This document shows positions 22,941 through 34,152 of a stretch of DNA of 64,000 nt, piece after piece (the stretch's first letter is position 1; each line of letters starts with the position of its first letter). The notes below the pieces were generated by a model. The model was not told where the DNA came from. It worked only from the letters and a program-made list of their open reading frames with translations, and made no database searches. This stretch comes from Artemisia argyi (taxonomy: Eukaryota > Streptophyta > Magnoliopsida > Asterales > Asteraceae). Made by a program: the position numbers and the translations under genes. The stretch spans positions 166,812,770 through 166,876,769 of the forward strand of contig CM060687.1 in the NCBI GenBank assembly GCA_030686995.1, given 5' to 3'.

Positions 22941-23092
22941 CCTTCTTAGAAATGTCACTCTTAAACCAACAATATAATACTTTAAGAACAAGAGAAAATC
23001 ATTAAAAATGATAGTTCCTTCTTAGAAATGTCACTCTTAAACCAACAATATAATACTTTAAGAACAAGAGAAAATCATTAAAAATGATAGTT
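22941..23092. repeat. 76-bp direct tandem duplication (copy 2)
   Basis: This is the counterpart of 7105-7256, immediately downstream of the 346-aa DC1 gene. It is present in both copies and so older than the large duplication. Confidence 0.9.
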
Positions 23093-23135
23093 GCGGAAAC
23101 AATGACATCATGTAGAGCCCTTTATCACTCCCTAA

Positions 23136-24176
23136 CTACTCTATACCTAAACTAAATAAAATATCATATAATTCCCCATGTTTCCTCCTCCGATGGCATC
23201 GATAGCAAATATTGAAATTACATAGTTTAGCCCGACATTCAAGAATCAAAATACCATTAATGTCACAATTACAGGTAGAACACACATACTGGGGAGTACC
23301 TTTCTGCCTTTGAACAAATGTTAATGGATGTTTGTGTATAGATAAATCGGTTACCTCGCCCTTGCGTATAATGTTTGCAAAATAATCTATTCGACTAATG
23401 CAGTAAAGGTGAAAAGAACTTTTGCATTTGTGACAATGATAGAGCCAGAACTTTGGGTGCATTTCCTTCTCACAAATATCACAATAGAAATCCTCACGAT
23501 GATTTTCAACCGGGGGATATGTCAATGGGATCTCATGTCCTTTGCAATACCTATGAGTAAGGGACTGTGGAGACCTCATTGCACAACCCATTTCTAATTG
23601 GAAATCACAATCCTTGCAAGAGTAGCTTATACCAGAAGACCACCATTTGTTACACGCCTTACACCCAGATTCGGGATCAATAATTTGGACAAGAGGATGG
23701 ACGTGGAATTCGTGTTTGATGGTGTTTGGTAAAGATGCACAATTTACACAAAGAGAGAACATGCAGTTAGTTTGATCGCATTTGTACACAAATGTGTTGC
23801 CACAGCTGAAACAACCAGTGCACGTATAGAATTCATCATCTTCCCATGTGTCTACCAAGTCAAGGGAATGATGAGGGTGAAGTTGATGTTCTAATGTTCG
23901 TGGTAATTGGGCACAATATTTGTGGAGAGTGTATAAACATCCATCTTCGCAACAGCTATAGTAGGGAAAGGAGAGGGGTCTTACACAAACATAGCACACC
24001 TCTATTAGATCACTAGAGTCTATGTTGGGCTTGTTATTACCTTGGGGTTCTTCAACATTAAGGATTAATGAATGATGAGGATGACTCCAATGGTTAATCT
24101 CATATGTTTCATTATCATCAAGAATTACCTTTCCAGAATATTTCAACTTCAGCGGATCAGTAAATGAGTATGACAT
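23136..24176 (-). CDS. DC1-domain (Cys/His-rich C1) protein, 346 aa (copy 2)
   Basis: The protein is identical to that of 7300-8340: five DC1 modules with conserved zinc-ligand Cys/His spacing, no membrane segment and no signal peptide. The start ATG at 24176 is chosen because it is the first Met in the frame and the TATA repeats lie about 100-155 bases upstream. The only base change I saw against copy 1 inside the ORF (23586) is silent. Identity of coding sequence and promoter suggests both copies can be expressed, giving a dosage pair. Whether the gene is an independent gene or a retained second exon of a former two-exon gene cannot be settled from sequence; no acceptable exon 1 lies upstream before the broken fragment at 24506-24776. 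Confidence 0.88.
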   Translation of the reverse strand: MSYSFTDPLKLKYSGKVILDDNETYEINHWSHPHHSLILNVEEPQGNNKPNIDSSDLIEVCYVCVRPLSFPYYSCCEDGCLYTLHKYCAQLPRTLEHQLHPHHSLDLVDTWEDDEFYTCTGCFSCGNTFVYKCDQTNCMFSLCVNCASLPNTIKHEFHVHPLVQIIDPESGCKACNKWWSSGISYSCKDCDFQLEMGCAMRSPQSLTHRYCKGHEIPLTYPPVENHREDFYCDICEKEMHPKFWLYHCHKCKSSFHLYCISRIDYFANIIRKGEVTDLSIHKHPLTFVQRQKGTPQYVCSTCNCDINGILILECRAKLCNFNICYRCHRRRKHGELYDILFSLGIE

Positions 24177-24222
24177 AGTTTAAAGATGACATCTTTTGAC
24201 AAATGTAGACCTGTCCGCTGGG

Positions 24223-24333
24223 CTTAAACAAGTGCCCAAGAAATTGATATATTGGGCCTAATATGACATCATTTTATACTTAAACAAGTGCCCATGAAAT
24301 TGATATGTTGGGCCTATATGATATCATTTTATA
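24223..24333 (-). promoter_or_regulatory. Promoter region with duplicated TATA and GGCCCA motifs (copy 2)
   Basis: The same 56-bp duplicated unit as at 8387-8497 gives TATAAAA on the minus strand at 24272-24278 and 24327-24333. It is placed upstream of the 346-aa DC1 gene. The assignment is by motif and distance only. Confidence 0.5.
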
Positions 24334-24366
24334 CCCAAAATTTCAGCATTATAATTTTACGATTGA

Positions 24367-24505
24367 GATTCTCTCAAGTTAGAATGAATATGATAGGTCA
24401 TGTTCCCTCACGTACAAAACTGTGAGGTCTACTGCGAGACCCTGTCTTTCTTTTGTTTGTGAGGGACCATCGCCTATCATGTTAATTCTAACTTGAGAGA
24501 ATATC
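24367..24505. mobile_element. MITE-like hairpin insertion, about 139 bp (copy 2)
   Basis: This is the counterpart of 8531-8669 with the same paired arms of about 48 nt. Its presence in both copies shows it inserted before the tandem duplication. Confidence 0.7.
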
Positions 24506-24776
24506 AATTCTTTTGATGTTTTCTTTCTTCGAACATATGTTAATGGATGTTTATGATACAACGGAGTTATGGATCCCGCATACCATATGTTTGTGTAGTA
24601 ATCATTTCGAATAATGCAACCACGGTGAAAAGAACTTTGTATTTTTGATTGTGACAATGATATAGTGGGAAATTAGGATCCATTTCCTCCTCACAATAGA
24701 AATCTTCAAGAACATTCTTTTCTCGAATTAGAAGTTTGCATCTTACTTTTGAAACTATCTTATCTGCCTTTGTCAA
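24506..24776 (-). pseudogene. DC1-domain gene fragment B, broken (copy 2)
   Basis: This is the counterpart of 8670-8940, with identical frame break and the same hairpin-mediated truncation. The remaining coding pieces correspond to the fourth and part of the fifth DC1 module of the exon-2 type. Confidence 0.8.
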
Positions 24777-25115
24777 TTGGAAGCTTTCTTTCTATATCAT
24801 ACAAAACTAAATATTATGAATTTAAACTTGTGTAATTGTGGAAAATTACAAACAAGAACACTGTAAATTGAAAAACGAAAATAAGTTTTACTTGATAAAT
24901 TTCATTTATGTAAACGCATTTAACTCAACTTCCGTAAGTGTTACCGAAAAGAACTTGTTAATGAATGGATGATCAACTGGTTGGGTAAATGGGCTTAGCT
25001 ATGACGACTTAACATGTGGATCATATGTTCCATAAAATTTCTCAATACTATCTTGTTATTTGTTTATCTGTTTTATTGCTTAGATAGATACTACTAAAGT
25101 AGGATCCAAAACTTA

Positions 25116-25266
25116 ATTAGCAAGTATGACAAGCATCAAAAAGGAAAGAAGCAGATCTTGACTGGAGGGTAAAATAATTATCATCAGCGCCAACGACTAC
25201 GGTCTCCTAGCTTTCAGTTACTTGCAATGAATGTTCTTTGTGGCTAAAGTTATGTATTCAAATGTA
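25116..25266 (-). pseudogene. Short DC1 exon-1 relic (copy 2)
   Basis: This is the counterpart of 9280-9430: two short blocks resembling exon 1 of the large DC1 gene, separated by unrelated sequence, with no open frame. The flanks (24777-25115 and 25267-26014) show no further gene. Confidence 0.45.
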
Positions 25267-26014
25267 GCAACCTGAACCCACATTTTTCAATTACAACTGA
25301 ACCAGATACCCCACTTATTGATGATGAAGCACAAACAAATATTTGAGCAAATAAATAAAAAGTAAACCCACTATTGTTTGAAGTTGAAGATACTCCAAGA
25401 TTGGTTGAGGCAATTCATCAAACATATAACATATGTTACTTATTAGTGTGGACTAACAACCAAGTGACCTCGTTATTTATAACCCAAATTTACTCGATGA
25501 AAAAAAAGCTATTCAATTACTACAACCCAAACATATTTTAGTACGTTAATTACCCAAAAAACAACAAGAAATTGACTAATCAGCTATTCGATCAAATAAG
25601 CTCTACAGAAGCATCCAATCAGCAGTTGAATTAGACTCTTCTCAAGCAGGTTCAAATATAACAGACATTCAACATCATCATTATTATCAAAAGTTGGATC
25701 TGTTTCAGCAACAAGAACCCTAATTTAATGAATCGATGCATTGGGGAAGAAGCGTATAGATCCAGCTCACGTGATTCTCATGCATCAGTTCATAATCTAT
25801 CTATATTATTAAAATACAAAAAATTAGTCACTCTGATAAAACTTTGAAACAAGAAAGCCACAAACAAAAAAACGTACTGCATTATTTTACAAATAAAAAA
25901 GGACTTTGCCAACCTTGACCTTTGAAAACATCAATATACTTGAAGTCAAATACAGTATATAACAATAGATCCAAGACATGAAAATAACAAGAACTCAAAG
26001 AAAAGAAAGTCAAT

Positions 26015-28407
26015 TTATTGCTTCCCCCGATATCCTATCTTTTTCCGATGACATTTAAAGCAGATATTAAAATTACAAACTCTAGCTCGACATTCAAGTA
26101 CCAAATAACCATTGATATCTTGATTACAAACTGAACACACATACTTTGGTGTTTTCTTTCTTCGTACATATGTTAATGGATGTTTATGATACGCCTGAGT
26201 TCTTGTGCCCCCATTCCATATGTTGGCGTACCAATCAATTCGACTAATGCAACGAAGGTGAAAAGAACTTCTGGATTTATGATTGTGACAATGATAGAGC
26301 GGGAAGTTGGGGTTCATTTCCTCCTCACAAATATCACAATAGAAATCTTCAGGATGATCATCGACCGGCGGATACGTCAATGGGATTTCATGTCCCTTGC
26401 AATACCTGTGAGCAAGGGACTTTGGCGACCTCATTGCACAATGAATGTCTAACTGGAACTCACAAGCCTTGCAAGCATAGCTTATGCGTGCAGCCCACTT
26501 GTTACATGCGTTGCAGAGAGCTTTGGGATTAAAAAGTTGGGTGAGAGGATGGCTGCTGTGGGATTCGTGTTTGATGGTCTTGGGTAAAAACGCACAATTT
26601 GCACAAAGGTAAAACTCACAATTAATTCCACATCTGTACGCGAACGTGTTGCCCCAGCTAAAACAACCATTGCATTTATAGAAGTACTCATCTTCCCATG
26701 TGTCTACCAAGTGAAGGGTGTGATTTGGGTGAAGTTGATGTTGTAATGTTCGGGGTAAGTGGGCACAATATTTGTGGAGATCTGTGAATACAGAACATCC
26801 ATCCACTTTGCAGCTATAGTATGGATAGGAGAGGGGTTGTACACATGCATAGCATACCTTTATTGGATCACCAGAGTTTATGTCGGGCATCATGTTGTTA
26901 CCTTGTGGATCTTCAACATTCAGGACCAATGGATGAGCAGGATGACTCCAATGATTAATCTCAGTAGTCTCCTTATCATCTTGAGCTATGATCTTGGAAT
27001 GCAGTAGTTTCAACGGGTCTGTAAATGCCTCCGACATGGGAAAATGCAGCAAACTGATTTCATTATCACTAGCAGTGGAAGTGCTCGGATTATCTCTGAA
27101 ATCATGTACATATTTTGTATTCAGACGATAATTAATCACAAACATACACAATTAAAAAGATACAGTATAAGTTAGATTTACCTTGAAGTAGAAGGTTGTT
27201 GTTGTGCATTCACGGCACATTTGATATGTGCAAAATATCTACAGTTTGCACAATGATACAACCATTCATTCCTTCGAATGTGTTTGTTGCAAAATTTGCA
27301 ATAATACGGGTATTTGTAGAATTTCTCTGGAAGTGAGTAGACAAGAACAAGTGGGTGCTTAGGGTGATGATGTGGTAGATCGATGGTAGGTGGTAAGGAA
27401 GCACAGGTCTCATGGATCCAGAAGTCACAACTATTACATTCATAGAATAAGCCTTTTTCTTCAGTTTTGCAAGCATCACAACGTAAAGAAGCAGGTCTTA
27501 ACATGAGGGTTAAAGAATGCTGTGGATGGCCTTCGTGTTGTAATTTGATTGTCGCCTTCTCCTTGATAGCCTCATATTCTGTCTTACAAGCAAACTCAAC
27601 AAGAAAACAGTTATTGCAACAAACAAATCCTGGCCTTTCAGCGTCAGTAGTACGATAGAAAAACCCTTTAGCTATTCTTTGACGACAAATTCTACAAGTA
27701 TAAACTTTGGAACTAACAGTTTTGAACATTGTGATTGTTAGAGAACGATGATATAAAGAAGGGTAGTGGATAGTTTTCGAAAGTTGTGAACAAAATTTAT
27801 GAAGAAAAACACGACACTGGGTGCAAGCATATGCAGAGTCACCATTTGATAATGGTTCCTCACATAAATCACACTCAACTACATCTCCTTTTGGTTTCTC
27901 CTCATTATTACCAAAATCAACAACGATGATACCTATAATCGTCTCCCAGACGATGAGCATTAACGGATGTTCACTATGAGCAAAATGATGAAGAAAAGCA
28001 TGTTGACCTTCTTCTTGAATCTGTATTAAAGCTTTCTCCTTGAGTGCAGCATTAGCAACACCACAATTCAGGCATTCATCAAAGTCACACACCGAACACC
28101 AATACGCGGACTCACCACTTTTGTAGTGGTTCAAGCACACGTTACACATCCAATTAACTTCGCCAGCAACGAGTGTAAGAGGAAACGGGTGAGGGAGAGT
28201 GGGTTGTAGTTCCGCACACGTCTTATGCAGAAAGTAAGGACACGAGATGCAACTGTATACAGAGCCAACTAATATCGGTTCTTGACATCTTTGACAATGG
28301 ACACCCTTGACCATTTCAGAGGTTTCGATTAGCTTTAGTGGATGTTCTTCATGGCCAAAATGATTCATCTCTTCCATTTTCTCTTTCTCTCTTTCCTCAT
28401 TTGCCAT
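26015..28407 (-). CDS. Two-exon DC1-domain protein, about 768 aa (intact copy)
   Basis: Two adjacent ORFs are joined by a small intron. Exon 1 (27182-28407) ends ...ACTTCAAG before a GTAAAT donor. Exon 2 (26015-27095) begins after an ATGATTTCAG acceptor. The split codon restores frame exactly, giving 408 + 1 + 359 aa. The start is the ATG at 28407 (MANEEREKEK); the same frame is open upstream to 28515, but that part looks like 5' UTR. Exon 1 has about six DC1 modules (around residues 19-64, 73-115, 144-206, 214-267, 293-335 and 351-397), and exon 2 has five more, similar to the 346-aa gene. It is a zinc-binding-type, probably soluble protein with no signal peptide or membrane segment. DC1 family members are tied to plant stress and defence responses; a specific role cannot be assigned. 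This is the only complete large gene of the array. Confidence 0.85.
27096..27181 (-). other. Intron of the two-exon DC1 gene (86 bases)
   Basis: The donor GTAAATCTAAC starts at 27181 and the acceptor ...GATTTCAG ends at 27096. The intron is AT-rich, contains a TAATTAAT-like branch region, and removes the stop that ends the exon 1 frame. The same intron is at 11260-11345 in copy 1. Confidence 0.8.
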
Positions 28408-28797
28408 GTCTATCAAACTTAAAAATTTTAGATCGAGAACCACCTTAAGGTCTCTATCTAGATAAGAAGAAAGAAAGACGGATCTATTGAGAAAACAAAA
28501 TAAAACAACACTCAAAGTCTTTTCAGTGGAGGTTTTAAGGTCTCTGTAAATGTATGTGGTAAAGCAGAGGACCCAAAGTACCTTTTTTTCTTTTTAGTGT
28601 TTTGTGCTTATTCAAAATTTTATTTTAACCCTTTAATTTTAACTCATTTTTTTATTTGATAGCCTTTCACAACAAGCCAAAATGCATAGATATCGCTTAT
28701 CACAAAGAAAAACTCAGCTACTTATTTTGTAGATGCATTTATGTATAGAGAATAGGGATGGCAACTATTTGTGTTTGCTTAACTTAAAAATCAATTA
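28408..28797. other. 5' flank of the DC1 gene and edge of a host minisatellite
   Basis: 28408-28600 is upstream of the DC1 start; the frame stays open to 28515, but no clear TATA box was seen. 28600-28788 is AT-rich with no gene. The last bases (TTGTGTTTGCTT and AATCAATTA) match the degenerate minisatellite that resumes at 31278, so the foldback element split that array. Confidence 0.5.
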
Positions 28798-29068
28798 GAG
28801 TAAACTGCAAAATACATCCCTGTGGTTTGCAGTTTTTGACACCTTACATCCCTGTCAGAAACTTTTGGCACTTTACATCCTTCGTTAGTCAAACGTTTAC
28901 CATTATACATCCTTAAGGACGAATGGCGCAAATATTTTTCCGTTAGCGGCTGATGGGAGTCTTATGGAGGGCTGTTTTGGTCTTTTTACATATAAAAGGG
29001 ATGTATTTTGCAGTTTGCTCTTTTACTTATAACAGGGATGTATTTTGCAATTTACTTTTATACTTTAC

Positions 29069-29108
<40 letters not shown>

Positions 29109-30932
29109 CATTTACTTGTATTTTATTTTCTTACGTTTTTTATTTTCGCCCGTTTTTGTCCATTTTTTTACGTTTTCACACGTTTTTGTCCCTTTTTTTG
29201 TTTTCGCCCGTTTTTTTCCGTTTTTTTTTTCGCCCGTTTTTATCCGTTTTTTTTTTGTTTTCGCCCGTTTTTGACCGTTTTTTTTTACGTTTTCGCCCGT
29301 TTTTGTCCATTTTTTTTTTGTTTTCGCCCGTTTTTGTCCGTTTTTTTTACGTTTTCGCCCGTTTTTGTCCGTTTTTTTTACGTTTTCGCCCGTTTTTATC
29401 CGTTTTTTTTGTTTTCGCCCGTTTTTTTACCGTTTTTTTTACGTTTTCTCCCGTTTTTGTCCCTTTTTTTTGTTTTTGACCGTTTTTTTTTACGTTTTCG
29501 CCCGTTTTTGTCCCTTTTTTTTGTTTTCGTTCGTTTTTGTCCATTTTTTTTACGTTTTCGCCCATTTTCTTTCATTTTCATACGTTTTGTCCGTTTTTTT
29601 TACGTTTTCGCCCGTTTTTGTCTAATTTTTTTACGTTTTCGTCCGTCTTTTGTCTAAATATAATTTTGATTTTTTTTTAAATAATCATCGAAAAAAATAT
29701 TTTCGATAAAAAAATTGGGGTAAAAAAAATTTTCTAAAATATATTTTTCGAAAAATATATTTTAGAAAAAATATTTTAGAAAAAAAATTTTTTTTACCCA
29801 AATTTTTTTTCGAAAAATATATTTTAGAAACTTTTTTTTACGCCAAACTTTTTTTCCAAAAATATATTTTATAAACTTTTTTTTACCCAAATTTTTTTTT
29901 CGAAAAATATATTTTAGAAAAAATATTTTTTTACCCAAATTTTTTTTTCGAAAAATATATTTTAGAAACTTTTTTTTACCCAATTTTTTTTTCGAAAATA
30001 TTTTTTTCGATGATTATTAAAAAAAAAATCAAAATTATATTTAGACAAAAGACGGACGTAAACGTAAAAAAAATGGACAAAAACGGGCGAAAACAAAAAA
30101 AATGGACAAAAACGGGCGAAAACGTAAAAAAAAGGGACAAAAACGGGCGAAAACGTAAAAAAAAACGGACAAAAACGTATGAAAATGAAAGAAAATGGGC
30201 GAAAACGTAAAAAAATGGACAAAAACGGGCGAAAACAAAAAAAATGGACAAAAACGGGCGAAAACGTAAAAAAAACGGACAAAAACGGGCGAAAACGTAA
30301 AAAAAAACGGTCAAAACGGGCGAAAACGTAAAAAAACGGACAAAAACGGGCGAAAACGTAAAAAAAAGTAATAATAAAATGGTATTGATATTGATATTCT
30401 AATGGTATTGATATTCTTTCATTTTGTTCATTCTAATGGTATTGAAAATGGGCGAAAAAGTAAAAAAAATGGACAAAAACGAACGAAAACAAAAAAAAGG
30501 GACAAAAACGGGCGAAAACGTAAAAAAAAACGGTCGAAAACAAAAAAAAACGGACAAAAACGGGCGAAAACGTAAAAAAAAACGGTCAAAAACGGGCAAA
30601 AACAAAAAAAAAAACGGATAAGAACGGGCGAAAACGTAAAAAAAGGGACAAAAACGGGCGAAAACAAAAAAAAAAACGGACAAAAGCGGGCGAAAACAAA
30701 AAAAAAAACGGACAAAAACGTGTGAAAACGTAAAAAAAAACGGACAAAAACGGGCGAAAACGTAAAAAAAAACGGTCAAAAACGGGCGAAAACAAAAAAA
30801 AAACGGATAAAAACGGGCGAAAACAAAAAAAAAACGGACAAAAGCGGGCGAAAACAAAAAAAGGGACAAAAACGTGTGAAAACGTACAAAAACGGGCGAA
30901 AACAAAAAACGTAAGAAAATAAAATACAAGTA

Positions 30933-31006
<74 letters not shown>

Positions 31007-31277
31007 GTAAAGTATAAAAGTAAATTGCAAAATACATCCCTGTTATAAGTAAAAGAGCAAACTGCAAAATACATCCATTTTATATGTAAAAAGACCAAAA
31101 TAGCCCTCCATAAGACTCCCATCAGCAGCTAACGGAAAAATATTTGCGCCATTCGTCCTTAAGGATGTATAATGGTAAACGTTTGACTAACGAAGGATGT
31201 AAAGTGCCAAAAGTTTCTGACAGGGATGTAAGGTGTCAAAAACTGCAAACCACAGGGATGTATTTTGCAGTTTACTC
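28798..31277. mobile_element. Foldback MULE-like element 1 with minisatellite arms, 2480 bp
   Basis: Terminal inverted repeats start GAGTAAACTGCAAAATAC (28798) and end with its complement at 31277; the unique terminal part is about 260 bp on each side. The element is flanked by a perfect 9-bp target duplication AATCAATTA (28789-28797 and 31278-31286). A 9-bp duplication with long inverted repeats is typical of Mutator-like elements. Inside lie an ATT microsatellite (29070-29108, mirrored at 30936-31002) and a minisatellite of about 30 bp built on TTTTCGCCCG and TTTTTGTCCG (29130-29660 and 30035-30920). A centre of about 48-60-bp repeats occupies 29720-29980. The open frames rich in F, R and P or in K and G are translations of the minisatellite, not genes. 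No transposase, so non-autonomous. Confidence 0.85.
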
Positions 31278-32060
31278 AATCAATTATTTGTTTTTTTGAC
31301 GATCAATTATTTGCGTTTGCTCTTTTGAAAATCAATTATTTGAGTTTGCTTTTTTGAAAACCAATCACGTGTGTTTGCTTTTTTGATTTTCAATTATTTG
31401 TGTTTGCTTTTTTTGAAATCAATTATTTGAGTTTGATTTTTTGATTTGTAATATCGGGAAGTTATCAAACTTTTATTTATTTTTTCTTATATAGGCTACT
31501 CAACTAACATATTAAACTAATACGAATAAAAACCCAGTCACGAAATTCAGTTTTATATTTTTAAAGTACTTTTAAAGTTTTAATAATATACATTCACACT
31601 TAAATTAAGGGTATAATCGGCATTTCACATCAAAGTTTCCATTCAAATTGCTTGGATAAGTTAGAGGTTGATTCCTTATTTACATTTTATAGTTTTCAGT
31701 CATAAATTTAACCGGAATTGGTGTAAATAAACAAACATATAGTTATATAGTTGGACGGCCTACAAAATTATTTCAATAAATGAGTGGCGTTTATGTTACT
31801 GTAAAAGTTGAAAACTTGATGGCCACAATATAAATTATCTTTTGACTTTTTTTGGTTATTTACTTTTTTGAAAATCAATTAATTAATTGCTTTTTGAAAA
31901 CCAATTATTTGAAAATCAAAAAGTCAATTATTTGCTTTTTTGAAAATCAATTATTTGTGTTTGCATTTTTAAAAATTAGTTATTTGTGTTTGCTTATTTG
32001 AAAATCAATTATTAAGTTGAAACGTTTGCTTTTTGAAAATTAATGATCTATGTTGCTCTC
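31278..32060. repeat. Degenerate minisatellite (about 31 bp units)
   Basis: Repeated units of the form AATCAATTATTTG plus GTTTGCTTTTTTGAAA occur at 31278-31445 and 31850-32045. Remnants lie at 28768-28797 and 32480-32630. The stretch between (31450-31850) is AT-rich with no gene. The array was host DNA for the foldback insertion. Confidence 0.7.
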
Positions 32061-32082
32061 TTGCTTAAGGTTGTGTTTGTTT

Positions 32083-32487
32083 TTTAAGAGGTTTAGGGTC
32101 TGAATCTGAATACCACTTCTGAATCTGAATGAGTGGTCCAAAAGTCTGAATCTGAATTATTTTAAACTGTCTGTTTTTATGTCTGAATCTGAATAAACAA
32201 AAAAAACAATCGTTTCGCTATAAGACAAACCAAACGACCCTCCATTCGTGATTATTAATAAAAAAAAATCAAGACCAAGATGAGGAGATAAGGATTGAAA
32301 AGAAGTATCACTGAAGTTTAGGCTTTTCAGATGTAATCAGACGTTATTCAATGTCTGAACGAATCAGACCCTATTTAGATGTATTCAGACTTCAGATCTG
32401 AAAAAAACAAACAGTCTGAATCTGATTATGTCTGACCGAATCAGACTTCAGACGCCATTCAGATCTGAAAGAAAAAAACAAACACTG
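32083..32487. mobile_element. MITE-like element with TCTGAAT subterminal repeats
   Basis: The left end reads GTGTTTGTTTTTTAAG and the right end reads the inverse, AAAGAAAAAAACAAACAC. Between them are many copies of TCTGAATCTGAAT on the left and ATTCAGA/CAGATCTGA on the right, forming a dense subterminal inverted array. Its short size and lack of coding suggest a hAT-type MITE. I could not define a clear target duplication. Confidence 0.55.
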
Positions 32488-33100
32488 CTAGTCGAAAACC
32501 AATTACGGAATATTTGTGTTTGGCAAAACATTTTTAAAAATCAATTTTTTACTTTTTAAAATAATTATTTGAAATGAATTAGATCAATTTATTTCTTTTT
32601 TACTTTTCTAAAAATCAATTATTTGGTTTTTTGCACCTCCAAAATGCAGACATGTTGATGGAGGCAACATAAATGGAGAGGAGGCCCTAAATTTGTTCTT
32701 AAAGTAAAGGGTAAATTGCAAAAATGATCATTAATGTATCGCGAAAGTGCAAAAAAGTCACCGGGCCAGAAAGGCGTGCAAAAAAGCCACTAACGTTCCG
32801 GATAAGTGCAAAAAAGGCACCGAGAGCTAACTCCCGTTAGTTTTCTCGTTATGTGCCACATCACTGAGGGTATTATAGTCATTTCATAGTTTATTTTATC
32901 TCCCGCCAATTATAACTGAAGGACTATATTTGCAAACAAACGTAAACTCTAGTTAAAGCAACTAGATTACTAGAGTTGCTTTTTCATATTACATTAACTC
33001 CCCAAAACCAACCCAGTTAACTTCATATCCATTGTAAAGATAATCAACCGTCAAACCCTAACTTAGAAAAAATCCTAAATCAGAACAACGAAACCCAGCT

Positions 33101-33640
33101 ATGGCGAATAATGATAAGGGAAAGTTTTTGTTGATTGGGGGGAGGAATCATCCGAAAAGTCGTGGGGTAAGGTTTTATTAAATGATCAAGTCTTTGAGGA
33201 AGTTTTGGATAAATTTGGTGATCAAGTTAAAGCCAAGTATGGTTCGTATAAGAACATAGGGAAGGAGATGATAGAAGAAATTCTTCAATGGCTTTGGAGC
33301 AAAACCTTCAACGAACCAAATGTGGGTGGTAGCGGCGCGAAATCTATTCCTACCATTGGAAGTAGTAGCGGTTGCTCCAATGAGGTAGTTGCATAGAAAA
33401 AAAGAGGGAGGGGAAGGCCCAAGAAGACAGTAAATTTTTTGTACCAATCGCTAATCCGAGTACAATGTCACCAAAAAGGAAGAGGGGAAGGCCGGTTGGG
33501 ATAGGCAAGAAGAATGAGGAGGGGAGTCCTAATCCGAGTACAGTTACACAAAAAAGGAAGAGGGGAAGGCCTGTTGGGAGTGGGGAAGAGGAAGGGGAAG
33601 GGGAAGGAAGAGCATACGGATCTTGGTATGTTAATGTAGT
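33101..33640 (+). pseudogene. AT-hook protein coding remnant (exon 1-like), broken
   Basis: The start at 33101 (MANNDKGK) runs into a stop after 26 codons. A neighbouring frame continues as a sensible sequence (EEVLDKFGDQVKAKYGSYKN), so a one-base indel lies near 33115-33130. That frame meets an in-frame TAG at about 33394. Beyond it come three AT-hook cores: GRGRPKK near 33405, KRGRPVG at about 33480-33500 and KRGRPVG at about 33555-33575. AT-hooks bind the minor groove of AT-rich DNA. The acidic EEEGEGEG tail then reaches a possible splice donor (GGTATGTTAA) near 33625. It may be the first exon of the PB1-like gene downstream. In this copy it is dead. Confidence 0.65.
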
Positions 33641-34152
33641 ATACTTCATTTACGTGTCATTTAAAATTTGTTTATGTAGGATGCTATGATATGTTTGATA
33701 GACTTTTATATGAATCCCCTTTGAGTGACATGATTGAGTGCCCTGATTGCTAGGTTTAGGATAAACATAGTGACATGATTGGTTCTAAGTAAGTCTAGTC
33801 ATGGTTAAGTGCAATAAAAAGGTTAATTAGAGTTGTATACTTGTCAAGTGCTTTGATGGAATACTTTGCTCTGATTGTGTATCTTGAGTGTGTCTTGTAT
33901 TGTCTTATATCTGTTCTTACTAAAGGAACAACAAATGTTTGGTTTCTATGTCACCACATTGACTTATTAACTAAACTACAACTATGTGGTGAGATATACA
34001 ACACTGCATTGCTCTACTTCACTTGAGCCTGCATAACTGTTTCATTGACTGCTGTTGCATTAACTTTAGCATGTATACTATTAGTTTCATAGGTGTTGGT
34101 ATGTCTTCACAGTGTGTTACTTTAATTGCCTATTGACGTTCAAATTTAAACG

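Larger units (their letters stand above)
11766..27601. repeat. Tandem segmental duplication, copy 2 (complete unit, about 15.84 kb)
   Basis: This is the second tandem unit. Its first 4.07 kb (11766-15838: truncated 5' LTR, integrase remnant, 3' spacer and start of the 3' LTR) corresponds to DNA left of the window in copy 1. From 15839 on it repeats 1-11765. At the right end the sequence runs on without a break into the 5' part of DC1 exon 1, so this copy keeps the ancestral right flank. The left joint at 11765/11766 is the novel duplication junction. Confidence 0.95.

Noticed and set aside
1..27601. False duplication by the assembler
   Set aside because: The junction is a clean tandem joint with a truncated gene on one side, and scattered single-base differences exist between copies. 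It cannot be fully excluded without read depth, so it is kept as a caveat in the findings.
28953..31122. Long open frames on both strands rich in Phe, Arg and Pro or Lys and Gly (for example 28953-29657 and 30399-31067)
   Set aside because: They are translations of the foldback minisatellite in every frame. Codon pattern follows the repeat and no domain is present.
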